This document shows, piece by piece, positions 16,331 through 24,568 of a stretch of DNA of 64,000 nucleotides. The notes under the pieces are model-generated. The model worked only from the letters and a program-made list of their open reading frames with translations. It had not been told where the DNA came from and made no database searches. The position numbers and the translations under genes are program-made. The stretch spans positions 620,001-684,000 of the forward strand of contig NZ_CP047048.1 of NCBI RefSeq assembly GCF_030408555.1, given 5' to 3'. Positions within the stretch are counted from its first letter, which is position 1. The number at the start of each line of letters is the position of its first letter. The stretch comes from Corynebacterium aurimucosum. Its GTDB lineage: Bacteria; Actinomycetota; Actinomycetes; Mycobacteriales; Mycobacteriaceae.

Positions 16331-17170
16331 TTGAGGTTCTTGGAACACAAGCCGACGACGTTTAGTAAGAGACAAGTACATCGAATAGGAAGTGCGTTAC
16401 GGAATGGGGAAGCGGTTGATGAGGAACGGTTTGGTCTGTTCTTGGACCAGCAATCAGCCCTGTGTGATGCGATAATTCAAAAAGCAGGTCAGACCATGGC
16501 ACAACTTGATAATCGGTTGACGCTGAGTTCAGACTCGATTGTGGAGTCAGATTCAGATACATACTTCCTGGGTTCTCGTGTAAAAACACGAGACACGTTG
16601 AGGGAGAAGTTGAGTCGAATGCCGAGCTTTCCTTTGGAGAATATCCAAGACGTCTCTGGAGTACGGCTGGATCTCGACGTGACTCTAAAGGAACAATCGA
16701 TACTGGCGGAGCTTCTTTCTCGAGATCTTATGAAGGCTGGGGCGAGGAAGGTAGAGCTCCGGGACATGCGCGAGGAACCGCACTCGGGCTATCGCGCGGT
16801 GCACCTACATGTGATGTCTGAGGCCGGGCGTGCAGAAATTCAGTTACGAACGGCGCTTCAGTCGCAGTGGGCAAACCTTTATGAAATGGCAGGAGACTTG
16901 TAGGGGAGAGAAATCCGATACCTCGAATTCGGCGGAAAAATTCCGGCAGGATTTGAGATTGAGACCCGCGCTTTGCATGAACTGTCCGAAGTCGTAAACA
17001 GGGTGGAAAAGCTCGTCGATATTCTTACTGAGCCTTTCGAAGGCAACCAACCTGCTGATACAACGCAAAGAGAAGCACGTCAATTGCGACGTAGCATGTA
17101 TAAGATGCTAGATAAATTAATCCATGAATTCGAAGAACGCCGAGTTCAACGTGACGTGGAGGGAGAATAA
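16331..17170 (+). pseudogene. RelA/SpoT-type alarmone synthetase, interrupted by in-frame stop
   Basis: The open frame encodes a small (p)ppGpp synthetase domain without a hydrolase domain. Visible motifs are SRVKTRDTLREKLSRM (ATP-binding basic helix), IQDVSGVRLDLD (metal-binding Asp), EEPHSGYRAVHLHV (G-loop Tyr) and AEIQLRTALQSQWANLYE. A TAG at 16901-16903 stops it after AGDL, but the same frame continues with GREIRYLEFGG and a helical tail to 17170, as family members do. The likely start is TTG 16331 with AGGGGGA upstream; a GTG at 16229 is possible. Either the stop kills the gene or a truncated protein remains active. Base composition is more A+T-rich than the neighbours, suggesting acquisition. 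Confidence 0.72.
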
Positions 17171-17174
17171 ATCG

Positions 17175-17405
17175 ATGCCAGCCTATTTGATTAAATACCA
17201 TCGACCGACAGGTGCACTGGAAGTAACTGAGTACGAATCCCTCATCGAGGGAACCCGCGCTCGTCATAGACTGGATCAAGTAAATAAGGATCCTGACGTC
17301 GAGATTGTGGCGATTGGCGCTAAGAATTTAGAATCCGTCCGCCATACGCACGCGCGCTACTTCTTCCGTGAGAAGACCGCGCCGCCGTACCCCTTTGTGG
17401 CTTAA
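17175..17405 (+). CDS. small protein paired with alarmone-synthetase gene
   Basis: A 76-residue protein, MPAYLIKYHRPTGALEVTEY onward, ending YFFREKTAPPYPFVA. It reads as a compact alpha/beta domain (strand, TGALEVTEYESL, helix, EIVAIGAKNLESV). GGAG about ten bases before ATG 17175 supports this start; a longer frame from 17124 overlaps the upstream gene. The ATG lies four bases after the stop of the interrupted synthetase, so the two were made together. By position it could be an antitoxin or regulatory partner of a toxic small alarmone synthetase; this is inference. No family recognised. Confidence 0.65.
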   Translation: MPAYLIKYHRPTGALEVTEYESLIEGTRARHRLDQVNKDPDVEIVAIGAKNLESVRHTHARYFFREKTAPPYPFVA

Positions 17406-17439
17406 AGCTTGAAGCTTTGAATAGCGCAGTTGGCGAATA

Positions 17440-17787
17440 CTAGCCGCGAAGGATTTTCTCCATGGCTTTTCCCCTGGCGAGTTCATCAACGAGCTTGTCC
17501 AGGTACCGAATATTCTGCATCAGTGGGTCCTCGATGTCCTGGACACGGTGTCCGCAGATGCTGCCAGTGATGAGGTGGCGAGACGGGTTCAGTTGAGGGG
17601 CCTGCTCGAAGAACTCCTCGAGGGTGATCTTTTGCTCCCGGACCCTCCCCAGTCCTTCAACCGAGTAGCCGGTAAGCCAGGTGATGACTTCGTGGAGCTT
17701 GCTGACAGTCCTGCCTTTGCGCTCCACTTTGTTGACGTAGTGCGGATAGATGTCGGCGAAGGGCACGGAAAAGATTCGATGAGGCAT
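17440..17787 (-). CDS. DUF2200 family protein
   Basis: Protein of 115 residues, full family length. Characteristic segments: HRIFSVPFADIYPHYVNKVE, EVITWLTGYSVEGL, NPSRHLITGSICGHRVQDIE and DPLMQNIRYLDKLVDELARG, ending KAMEKILRG. The family is widespread and cytoplasmic, of unknown function. The ATG has no Shine-Dalgarno sequence, but a -10-like TATACT ends seven bases upstream on the minus strand, so the gene is probably transcribed leaderless. It converges on the synthetase/small-protein pair. Confidence 0.9.
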   Translation of the reverse strand: MPHRIFSVPFADIYPHYVNKVERKGRTVSKLHEVITWLTGYSVEGLGRVREQKITLEEFFEQAPQLNPSRHLITGSICGHRVQDIEDPLMQNIRYLDKLVDELARGKAMEKILRG

Positions 17788-17794
17788 GTGGCGC

Positions 17795-17800
17795 AGTATA
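17795..17800 (-). promoter_or_regulatory. -10 box of the DUF2200 gene (leaderless)
   Basis: TATACT on the minus strand, seven bases before the ATG at 17787. Transcription would start at or next to the start codon. Confidence 0.55.
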
Positions 17801-17920
17801 TTCGTGGTCCTCGAAATGCGTGGAGGCCGTTCGGCGTCGCGGGTTAGCCGTGCCAGAGCGACGAGATTAGCATCGCCCAGTGGTTGTCACCTATTGGTAG
17901 GAATCGCCTGCGCTGTTGTG

Positions 17921-18008
17921 GTTCCGCAATGCTCCCGCTGCCGTTCTGCAAAGACTTCGTTGCCATTCTGCAAGGTTCCCATTGCCGTTCTGCAATGCTC
18001 CCGCTGCC
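17921..18008. repeat. 22-bp tandem repeat, four units
   Basis: Four consecutive 22-base units at 17921-17942, 17943-17964, 17965-17986 and 17987-18008, each (G/A)TTC(C/T)GCAA followed by a variable middle and ending in TGCC. Units one and four differ at one position. A fifth partial unit starts at 18009. Twenty-two is not a multiple of three and there is no spacer, so this is neither coding nor CRISPR. It could be a set of protein-binding sites or a remnant of repeat expansion. Confidence 0.7.
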
Positions 18009-18035
18009 GTTTGATCATGCTGTGAAACGCCAAAA

Positions 18036-18080
18036 AGAGGGCACCCTCGGCCGCTGCGAAGCGGTGTGAAGGCGCCCTCT
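18036..18080 (-). terminator. terminator of the secreted protein operon
   Basis: AGAGGGCACC (18036-18045) pairs with GGCGCCCTCT (18071-18080) apart from one mismatch, with an inner CCGCTGCGAAGCGG hairpin. On the minus strand the stem is followed by a TTTTTGG tail. It lies 33 bases beyond the last gene. Confidence 0.7.
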
Positions 18081-18112
18081 GTGGTGAGGTCTGGGCGGGT
18101 GAGTCGGTTCAG

Positions 18113-18706
18113 TTAGTTCCAGACGGGGGCATCGCCAAGCTGCAGCTCGGAGTAGCGCGCCTCCGGAACGGTGGCGGAGTAGGGCTTGCCTACGGCCTCC
18201 CATTCCTGATCAGCGTTGCAGCGAACGTCCTGGCCGTCGGTGTCGAGCATGGTAAAGCCCCACACCAGCTTGCCCTGGGAGTTCGCCGGCAGAGTGTACG
18301 GGCCAACCTCCTGGTTCAGCTTCCAGTGCTGCTCGTGGACGTAGGTGAAGCCGTAGGTCTGGGTCAGCACCTTGGCCAGTTCGCCCTCGCCCTTGATGGA
18401 GCCGGAGACCTCAATGGTCTGCGTGCGGGCCTGGGTCACGGTGTGGCTGACCGGCACGGGCTCATCGTTACGGTTGGCCACGCTGGTGGCATCCGTTTGC
18501 TTGAACCAGCGGCGAGTGGCGGTGACATAGGTGCCATTCTCACCGGGTGTTGCGCAGTGCGTGCCCGGCTTGAAATCATCGTTCCAACGCTGGGGCAGCT
18601 CGAAGTCCCCGCCGAAGTCAGCGGCGTGGGCAACGGGAGCGGCTGCCAGCAGGCTCAGCGCAGCGAAGACGCTCGCGGCAGCGCGCGCGATGGACTTCTT
18701 CAGCAC
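18113..18706 (-). CDS. secreted two-cysteine family protein (third gene of operon)
   Basis: A 197-residue secreted protein with signal peptide (ARAAASVFAALSLLAAAPVA, cleavage near AHA-AD). The mature part carries the features shared with its paralogues: first cysteine in THCATPG, a NRNDEPVPVSHT block, an alternating Thr-rich strand (QARTQTIEVSGSI), the block EVGPYTLPANS then LVWGFTMLDTDGQ, and a second cysteine in DVRCNAD. It starts three bases after the stop of the preceding paralogue. The fold is suggested to be beta-rich, possibly aerolysin-like; no function is established. Confidence 0.8.
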   Translation of the reverse strand: MLKKSIARAAASVFAALSLLAAAPVAHAADFGGDFELPQRWNDDFKPGTHCATPGENGTYVTATRRWFKQTDATSVANRNDEPVPVSHTVTQARTQTIEVSGSIKGEGELAKVLTQTYGFTYVHEQHWKLNQEVGPYTLPANSQGKLVWGFTMLDTDGQDVRCNADQEWEAVGKPYSATVPEARYSELQLGDAPVWN

Positions 18707-18709
18707 GTC

Positions 18710-19282
18710 TTAGCCCCAATCGTTGTTGTCGCGGGTGGAGACCTCCACGTGGCGCTCCTTCGGCAGGGTAGCGGTGAAGGAGTCGCCGTTAGCCTGCCAG
18801 GTGTTATCGGAACCGCAGATGGTCTTCTGGCCCTCAAAGTCGGAAACCACCCAACCCGCGCGCATGACGGCGGTCTTGCCCGGAGCGATGTTGTACGGGC
18901 CGACCTGCTCGCCGACCTCGTAGGACTGGGAGTCGGTGTAGCTGGAGGAGAAGGTGAAGTTGATCAGATCCAGCAGCTTGAAGTCCACACCGGCGGAGAC
19001 GTTCCAGGTCTTGGTCTTGGTTTCCTTGATGGAGCGGGTCACCGGCAGCGGCTCATCGTTGTAGTTGGAGATGGTCCAGGAGCCAGCGGAGCCGTCGAAG
19101 TAGGTGCGCTTGATCTTAACGGTCTGGCCGGTGTCGCCCGGGTTGGTGCAGTGCTCACCAATGGTGGTCGGGTTGGCCGGGCCCAGGTCACGTGCCGGGA
19201 GGGCGTTAGCGGCCGGGGTAGCGATCAGACCGCAGGCGATGGCCACGGCAGCGGTGGTGGAAGCAATCTTGGTCTTGAACAT
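18710..19282 (-). CDS. secreted two-cysteine family protein (second gene of operon)
   Basis: A 190-residue secreted protein with signal peptide (TKIASTTAAVAIACGLIATP, cleavage near ANA-LP). Shared blocks: EHCTNPGDTG, NYNDEPLPVTRS, the alternating strand ETKTKTWNVSAGVDFKLL followed by NFTFSSSYTDSQSYEVGE, then QVGPYNIAPG, AGWVVSDFEGQ and KTICGSDNTWQ. The Ser/Thr-rich pair of strands around SAGV and FSSSYTDSQS resembles the membrane-inserting hairpin of aerolysin/ETX-MTX2 toxins. The start has AAGGAG upstream. It lies between the split 429-residue gene and its 197-residue paralogue. Confidence 0.8.
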   Translation of the reverse strand: MFKTKIASTTAAVAIACGLIATPAANALPARDLGPANPTTIGEHCTNPGDTGQTVKIKRTYFDGSAGSWTISNYNDEPLPVTRSIKETKTKTWNVSAGVDFKLLDLINFTFSSSYTDSQSYEVGEQVGPYNIAPGKTAVMRAGWVVSDFEGQKTICGSDNTWQANGDSFTATLPKERHVEVSTRDNNDWG

Positions 19283-20286
19283 GGTGATTTCTCCTTGGGG
19301 ATTAAAGGTGGATTAGTAGATGGTCTGGGTCGGGACTGGAAGTTTGCGGTACTCCTCCGGGGTGACGTCCTCGGTGCGAGTGGAGCCGTCCTTGCCCGTG
19401 ATGGTGGCCTCCGCCCAGAAGCCGCTGGGAGCGGTGGTCTGCTTGTAGTTGGAGGTCAGGCTGTACTTGCCGTCCTTGCCGCAGTGGATTTCGCGGTAAT
19501 TGATCCGGGTCATAGTGGTGCCGTACTCCACGCGCACGCGCTCACCTGGGGCCAAGTCGATGTGCTCGAGTTCAGTTCCCACCGGCATGTAGGCGCGCTT
19601 GACCGCACCGACGGATTCCAGCCAGCCCTTCGGGATATCGCCGCGGTTGCCGCGCCAGTTGGTGTAGGGGGCGTGCTCTGCGCCAACGACGAAGTCAGTA
19701 ACCGGCGCGTATTCATAGTCGCCCTTGGACCAGTTGAGGAAGTCCGTGGAGTAGCCCGGCTTGCGGAAGGTCGGCGCCACCGCGGTGATATCCAGTGGGT
19801 ACCAGGAGCTATCGCGACCCTCGCAGGTCTCGCCCTCCTTGGGCCAGGAGGGATCGCGCTGCAGTTCCTCGGAAGGCTGCATGATTTCATCCTTCTTCGG
19901 ATCCGCAATCTTTTCCAGGCTGGGGCCAGATACGGAGGTGTAGTTGCCCTCGATGGGCTTGGAGTTCGCGCCCGGGGAGCGGGAGGGAATCTCCATGGCC
20001 AGGTCCGAAACGGAGCCGTCCGCCTTGATGATGTAAGCAAAGGCATAGCGCTCGGCCGGGCCTTTGCCGCGGATAACGTTGGCACCTGGCATGTTCTCCA
20101 GACGGTCGTCGTTACAGCCGACGAACATAGAGATGAAGTCCTTTTCCACCACGCCGTATTCCACGCGGAAGGATTCACCCGGCTTGAGCGTGATGGGACC
20201 GAAGGTTTCCTTCTCCTGCCAGCCGTTGGATAGCTTCAGTCCGATATCGGGCCTGACCCCCGGAAAGTAGACACGTCGGGGGTTAG

Positions 20287-21129
20287 CTATGCTGCTTGGG
20301 TCAGTGTAGCTGATGTGAGTGCTTCGAAGTCATCGGGGGCTAGAAGGTTGCACCAGGAGTGCCGTCTGCGCGTGTTGTAGCGCATGCACCATCGGAAGAC
20401 TTCTTGGCGGCAGATGATGGGATTGTCAAAAACTTTCCTATCTCGCAGAACTTCACGCTTTAAAGTGGCGTTAAACGATTCTGCCAGGGCATTATCGGCA
20501 CTCGTTCCCACTGCTCCCATGGATTGGCGAACACCAAGTTGGGTGCAGTGGTCTTGAAAAGCCTGTGAGGTGTACACACTGCCATGATCAGAATGGAAAA
20601 TTACCCCTTTAAGGCTTCCGCGAACCTTGCTGGCATGGGACAAAGCTTCGATAACCAGCGATACCCGCATGTGATCGGCGAGCGCATGACCGACAAGTTT
20701 GCGCGAGTAGACGTCGATGACTGTGGCAAGGTACATGTTCTTGCCTCCCTTACACGGCAGGTAGGTGATATCGCCTACATACACCTGGTTCGGCTTATCA
20801 GCGGTGAATTTGCGGCCTACTAAATCTGGCATGACTCGATGACCAGGCTTGCGCCTGGTAGTGACACATCGACGTTGTTTAGTAAAGCCTTTTAGCCCCA
20901 TGGATTTCATAATGCGTGCGACCTTCTTGTGATTGATCGGAGGAAAGTCCGTATCGGCTTTAAGGCTTGCAGCGATGCGTTTAGCACCATAAAGCCCGTG
21001 CTCATCATCGAAGATGCTCTTGATTCGTGCACCAATAAGAGCATCCGAACACATCTTTAACCTGCGTTTTTCGCGGGTGTTGACCCATTTGTAGAACGAG
21101 GAGCGATTGAGCTTTAACACGTGGCACAT
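20287..21129 (-). CDS. IS3-family transposase OrfB
   Basis: A 280-residue rve-type integrase with the DDE residues in YVGDITYLPC, HSDHGSVYTS and NALAESFNATLK. The N-terminal HTH_21 region contains GLYGAKRIAASLK and the usual KKVARIMKSMGL. The frame is open upstream of this ATG into OrfA (reading ...RFQFVYDHRTEYSVKR), so the working transposase is probably an OrfAB fusion made by -1 frameshifting near the ATATTTTG sequence around 21200. Confidence 0.93.
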   Translation of the reverse strand: MCHVLKLNRSSFYKWVNTREKRRLKMCSDALIGARIKSIFDDEHGLYGAKRIAASLKADTDFPPINHKKVARIMKSMGLKGFTKQRRCVTTRRKPGHRVMPDLVGRKFTADKPNQVYVGDITYLPCKGGKNMYLATVIDVYSRKLVGHALADHMRVSLVIEALSHASKVRGSLKGVIFHSDHGSVYTSQAFQDHCTQLGVRQSMGAVGTSADNALAESFNATLKREVLRDRKVFDNPIICRQEVFRWCMRYNTRRRHSWCNLLAPDDFEALTSATLTQAA

Positions 21130-21179
21130 CCGCTTGACCGAGTACTCGGTTCGATGGTCATAGACAAACTGGAAGCGGA

Positions 21180-21479
21180 TTACCAGCGTGTCTCTTCGGC
21201 AAAATATTTCGCGGCCTTACGCAGGATATCGCGTTCTTCACGAAGCTTAGAGACTTCTTTTTCTAGCTGACGGATTCGTTCAGAATCAGTCGTCGCCTGT
21301 GCCTTGTCGCGCATGCTTTTTGTGCGGACACGCTTGCCGGTGCCGTACTGCTTAAGCCAGGAATAAAGTGAGGAACGATTGATTCCTAGCTCTGCTGAAG
21401 CCGCGTGAAGTGAGAGGTCCTCATTGTTTTCGTAGAGGGCCACAGCATCACGTTTGAACTGTTCGGAGTACCTAGGCAT
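21180..21479 (-). CDS. IS3-family transposase OrfA
   Basis: A 99-residue protein with the helix-turn-helix of IS3 OrfA (MPRYSEQFKRDAVALYENNE, then SLHAASAELGINRSSLYSWL) and a C-terminal leucine zipper-like helix (IRQLEKEVSKLREERDILRK). It binds element ends and, fused to OrfB by frameshifting, forms the transposase. Confidence 0.92.
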   Translation of the reverse strand: MPRYSEQFKRDAVALYENNEDLSLHAASAELGINRSSLYSWLKQYGTGKRVRTKSMRDKAQATTDSERIRQLEKEVSKLREERDILRKAAKYFAEETRW

Positions 21480-22212
21480 GGTGGTAGATTACCTTTCTTC
21501 CCAACCCAACAGGGCTGGATATCAGGTGTCTACCTAACAGGGGTCAGGTCCATCGGACTTGGCGGTGGTGTCCCACCCGGAAGGCATCGCGGCCTTGGAG
21601 TTGGCTTCAATCTTGTGGTTGGTGCCGGTTTCCACGGAGGCGGTATAGGGCACTTCTTGGTCAGTGGTGTTCTTGAACTGCAGAGTGCCGTCGCTTAAGT
21701 AACGGCGGCCGGTTTCGGCAAAGTGCCACTCCGGGGTGGTGAGGTCTTCGCCTGCTGCGCTGCAGCTCTTGTAGAGGTTGGTGATGGGGTAGGCCTGTGG
21801 CATGGGCGGAATGCTGGCCGCCTGTGCCACGGGCGCGGTGAAGGCCGCGGTCGCCATCGCGGCTGTAGCCGCCAGCGGCGCGAGCGCACGCAATCCCTTG
21901 ATGTGCACCTGGATACCGTCCTTAAAGAAACTCAAAGAATGATGGGGAACTAATTTAATCCTGAAACAATCTTAGGTGTCGAAACCGGAGGCTTTGAAAG
22001 CTGGACAAGAGATTTCTTAAGGCCTTGGGGGAAGTTGGCGGTGTCAATATGATGACTGCCAGTGTTTTGACCTTTCGTGCACAATAATTCGATTGACCCT
22101 ATACGGGGTTGCTGAAATTTCAGGGTTTCAAACGAATCTGCTGGCAGTGAGCTTTGCTCGGGGAAGTTTCGTAGGAGAGCTGATGGTACTGATGCTCGCG
22201 CCATGCCTGCAT

Positions 22213-22233
22213 TTCTCACCCCTAGGGTGAGAA
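22213..22233. terminator. hairpin downstream of the arginine deiminase remnant
   Basis: TTCTCACCC and GGGTGAGAA pair perfectly around CTA. No T tract follows on either strand. It lies in the 450-base stretch between the secreted-protein operon and the arcA fragment, which otherwise holds no recognisable gene. It may be the old arcA terminator. Confidence 0.4.
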
Positions 22234-22364
22234 GCGTGTGGCTGCGGCCGTGGTGGGAATGGGGCTGCGCTTGGCGACGTCCCCTTCACCCCACCGTCTG
22301 CTCTCCTGGTGGAGGGCGGGGCGTGAGACGACAGATGCGAAAATATATTCCCATCGTGTTGTTG

Positions 22365-22760
22365 GTAATCCACCGCCTCGCGAACAATCGGGCAGGTCAT
22401 GCAATGCCCGCCACCGCGGCCGCGCCCCAGCTCTGCCGAGCCGATCTCCACTACCTCAATGCCGGCAGCCCGCAATTTCTTGTTGGTGTACTTGTTGCGG
22501 TCATAGGCCACCACCACGCCAGGTTCAATGGCCACGACGTTGTTGGCATCATCCCACTGCTCACGCGCGGCGGTATAAACATCCCCACCTGTTTCAATGA
22601 CCTCGAAGCGTCCAATACCGAGTGCCTGGGCTACGACATCGAGGAAGGAGTCGGTGGGCAGTTCGACGTCGAAAGGCGCCGTGCTTGTGGAGGGGTGCAA
22701 CACGATGGGCCGGATGGTGTCCACAACCTTGGGGTAGGCAGTGAAGACTTGTGAAGTCTT
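22365..22760 (-). pseudogene. arcA: arginine deiminase, C-terminal fragment
   Basis: About 130 codons of arginine deiminase remain. They begin [20 protein letters not shown] and run through [40 protein letters not shown] and [16 protein letters not shown] to AVDY at 22365. The catalytic cysteine (in GGHCMTCP) survives, but the N-terminal two thirds, with the other catalytic residues, are gone. The 5' side runs into a TGAAGTTT-rich repeat and the IS21 element. The frame runs past the normal end to 22128 without a homologous tail. No other arginine deiminase pathway gene is in the window. Confidence 0.85.
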
Positions 22761-22928
22761 TGAAGTTTATGAAGTTTGTGAAGAGTGTTGCGACCGGCTA
22801 TTTGGTAGCAGTGTCGTGACTATCCGGTAGCGCTTCAGTGGGTTTCTGGTAGCAGCTCAGGGCGCTCGGGATGATACTTCCGGTAGCCGCACCACTCGGG
22901 TGCGGCGTGTACTGGAAGGAGTCCGCTT

Positions 22929-24563
22929 ATGCCGGATTACCGTGCGGTGATGACGCTGCTGATTAGGAAGCGTTCTTACCGCCAGATTGAAGACCAGCTC
23001 GGGTGCTCGCACCGCGCGATTTCCCGGGCGAACCAAGCGCTGCGAAGCCTTGGCCTAACCACTGCCCAGCAGGTCGCGGCGCTGACGAATGACGAGCTGG
23101 ACGAGATATTCGTTGATAAACGCACCAGCGGGCAAGGCGAATTCGTCCCGATTGACTTTGACGCGGTCGTCAAAGCACGCACAGGGCGTGTGAAGCAAAC
23201 ACTGCAAGTATTGTGGGCTCGCTACACCACCAACCCCGCCCAGCCGGGCCAGCGCCATTACAGCTACGACCGATTCCGCCAGCTGGTTGCCTCCCATGTC
23301 GATGCAGCCGGGCTTACCGCCCGGATCACCCATGCACCAGGGCATACGATGCAGGTGGATTGGGCAGGGGCCAAGATGAGCCTGTACGACCCCGCGGGCA
23401 CACAGGGTGCGAAAGTCAGCATTTTCGTCGCCTCGCTGCCGTATTCAGGAATGCTGTTTGCCTGTGCGTGTGTTGACCAGCGGCAGCAGTCCTGGCTTGA
23501 TGCCCACCGCCAAGCGTTTGACTACTTCGGCGGGGTCTGCCAGGTTGTTGTCCCCGATAACGCGTCGACGGCGTCGAACGCAATCAGCACTGCCGATAGG
23601 AATCGGAAGGTCAACGACACCTACCAGCAGTTCTTGGAGCACTACAACACAGCGGCACTTCCCACACGCGCGCGTCGGCCGAAAGATAAAGCGAATGTGG
23701 AAGCTGCGGTAAAGATCGTCACGCACAAAGTCATCCACGTCCTTGAGGGCCACCAGTGCGTTGACTTGGACGAGCTCAACGGAAAGATTGTGGGCTTGGT
23801 CGACGCGATCAACACCTCCGTGCCGTTTCGCAGTCAGCAGTCAAGCCGCAGGGATCTCTTTGAAGCACACGAACAGCGTCTGCTTGCCGATCTGCCGGCA
23901 ACCCCGTGGCAGCACACCGAGTGGAAGCGTGCGAAAGTAGCCCCAGATTTCCATATCACGGTTGCAACCGTGCGCTACTCCGTCCCGCACCAGCTTGTTG
24001 GCCGCACTGTCGATGTGCGCATCACCGGGCAAGTCTTGACCGTCTTTGACCAGGGGACAACCGTAGCAACCCACCGGGTTTCGCATAAGCGTGGGGCCTA
24101 TGTCACTGACTATGAGCACATTCCATCTGGAATGGACTCCACCCGTGGACTGTGGACAAGCGACTACTTTTATCGCGAAGCCAGCAAAACCGGCCCGGCA
24201 ACACGCAAGGTCATCGAAGAACTCATCGCGGCGAAAGCCATCCCGGCCCAGGCGTACCAATCCTGTAGAAACGTGCTGTCGATGGGCAAACACGGCAACA
24301 AACCAATCCTGGAAGAGGCATGCCAGCGCCTGACCGCCAACAACGGCAGCCGACGAGCGGTGTCATATACCGCGGTCAAAAACATGATGGCCGCCATACG
24401 CAAAGAACACGCCACACGGCCCCGCGGCTGTGACCAGCCCACGCGCAGCACCACAACCAACCAATCCACCGCCCCTGCAGTCTCCGACAGGGATACCACA
24501 GGCGCGTTTCTCGGCGGTGCAGACCAGTTCAACATGGACAACCTCGTTAAGAAAGGAAACTAA
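22929..24563 (+). CDS. istA: IS21-family transposase IstA
   Basis: A 544-residue transposase with N-terminal helix-turn-helix (KRSYRQIEDQLGCSHRAISR) and a DDE core: first Asp in HTMQVDWAGAK, second in VVVPDNAST, Glu in DKANVEAAVK. A beta-barrel-type region follows (VATVRYSVPHQLVGRTVDVR). GAAGGAG lies about nine bases before the ATG. The istB gene starts six bases after its stop. The frame is intact and likely functional. Confidence 0.95.
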   Translation: MPDYRAVMTLLIRKRSYRQIEDQLGCSHRAISRANQALRSLGLTTAQQVAALTNDELDEIFVDKRTSGQGEFVPIDFDAVVKARTGRVKQTLQVLWARYTTNPAQPGQRHYSYDRFRQLVASHVDAAGLTARITHAPGHTMQVDWAGAKMSLYDPAGTQGAKVSIFVASLPYSGMLFACACVDQRQQSWLDAHRQAFDYFGGVCQVVVPDNASTASNAISTADRNRKVNDTYQQFLEHYNTAALPTRARRPKDKANVEAAVKIVTHKVIHVLEGHQCVDLDELNGKIVGLVDAINTSVPFRSQQSSRRDLFEAHEQRLLADLPATPWQHTEWKRAKVAPDFHITVATVRYSVPHQLVGRTVDVRITGQVLTVFDQGTTVATHRVSHKRGAYVTDYEHIPSGMDSTRGLWTSDYFYREASKTGPATRKVIEELIAAKAIPAQAYQSCRNVLSMGKHGNKPILEEACQRLTANNGSRRAVSYTAVKNMMAAIRKEHATRPRGCDQPTRSTTTNQSTAPAVSDRDTTGAFLGGADQFNMDNLVKKGN

Positions 24564-24568
24564 AGCCC

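Larger units (their letters stand above)
20251..21551 (-). mobile_element. IS3-family insertion sequence, complete
   Basis: Element of 1,301 bases with imperfect inverted ends: GCCTGACCCCCGGAAAGTAG at the left and, on the other strand, GGACCTGACCCCTGTTAGGT at the right, both leading into AGACAC. It is flanked by a five-base direct repeat ATCGG (20246-20250 and 21552-21556). It carries OrfA and OrfB in the usual overlapping arrangement. Both frames are open, so it may still move. Confidence 0.88.
19313..21908 (-). pseudogene. secreted two-cysteine family protein, split by IS3 element
   Basis: First gene of the operon. The N-terminal part (21908 to 21552) has a signal peptide (LRALAPLAATAAMATAAFTA, cleavage near AQA-AS) and reads to TTAKSD; the rest (20245 to 19313) begins IGLKLSNGWQEKET. 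Removing the IS (20251-21551) and one copy of the ATCGG duplication restores one 429-residue frame. The protein holds two copies of the family domain: CSAAG to FVGCNDD with FGPITLKPGES and RVEYG, then ETCEGRD to IHCGKDG with IDLAPGERVRVEYG. GTG 21908 is the likely start, with AAGGA upstream; TTG 21935 is possible. The downstream genes may now be expressed from the IS or not at all. Confidence 0.82.

Noticed and set aside
17921..18021. CRISPR-like array
   Set aside because: Repeats are contiguous 22-base units without spacers, and no cas gene is present.
18326..20233. 635-codon plus-strand open frame
   Set aside because: It lies antisense to the secreted-protein operon, has no homology-like composition (Gly/Val/Leu/Asp-rich) and runs through two gene boundaries. 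It is a by-product of codon usage on the other strand.
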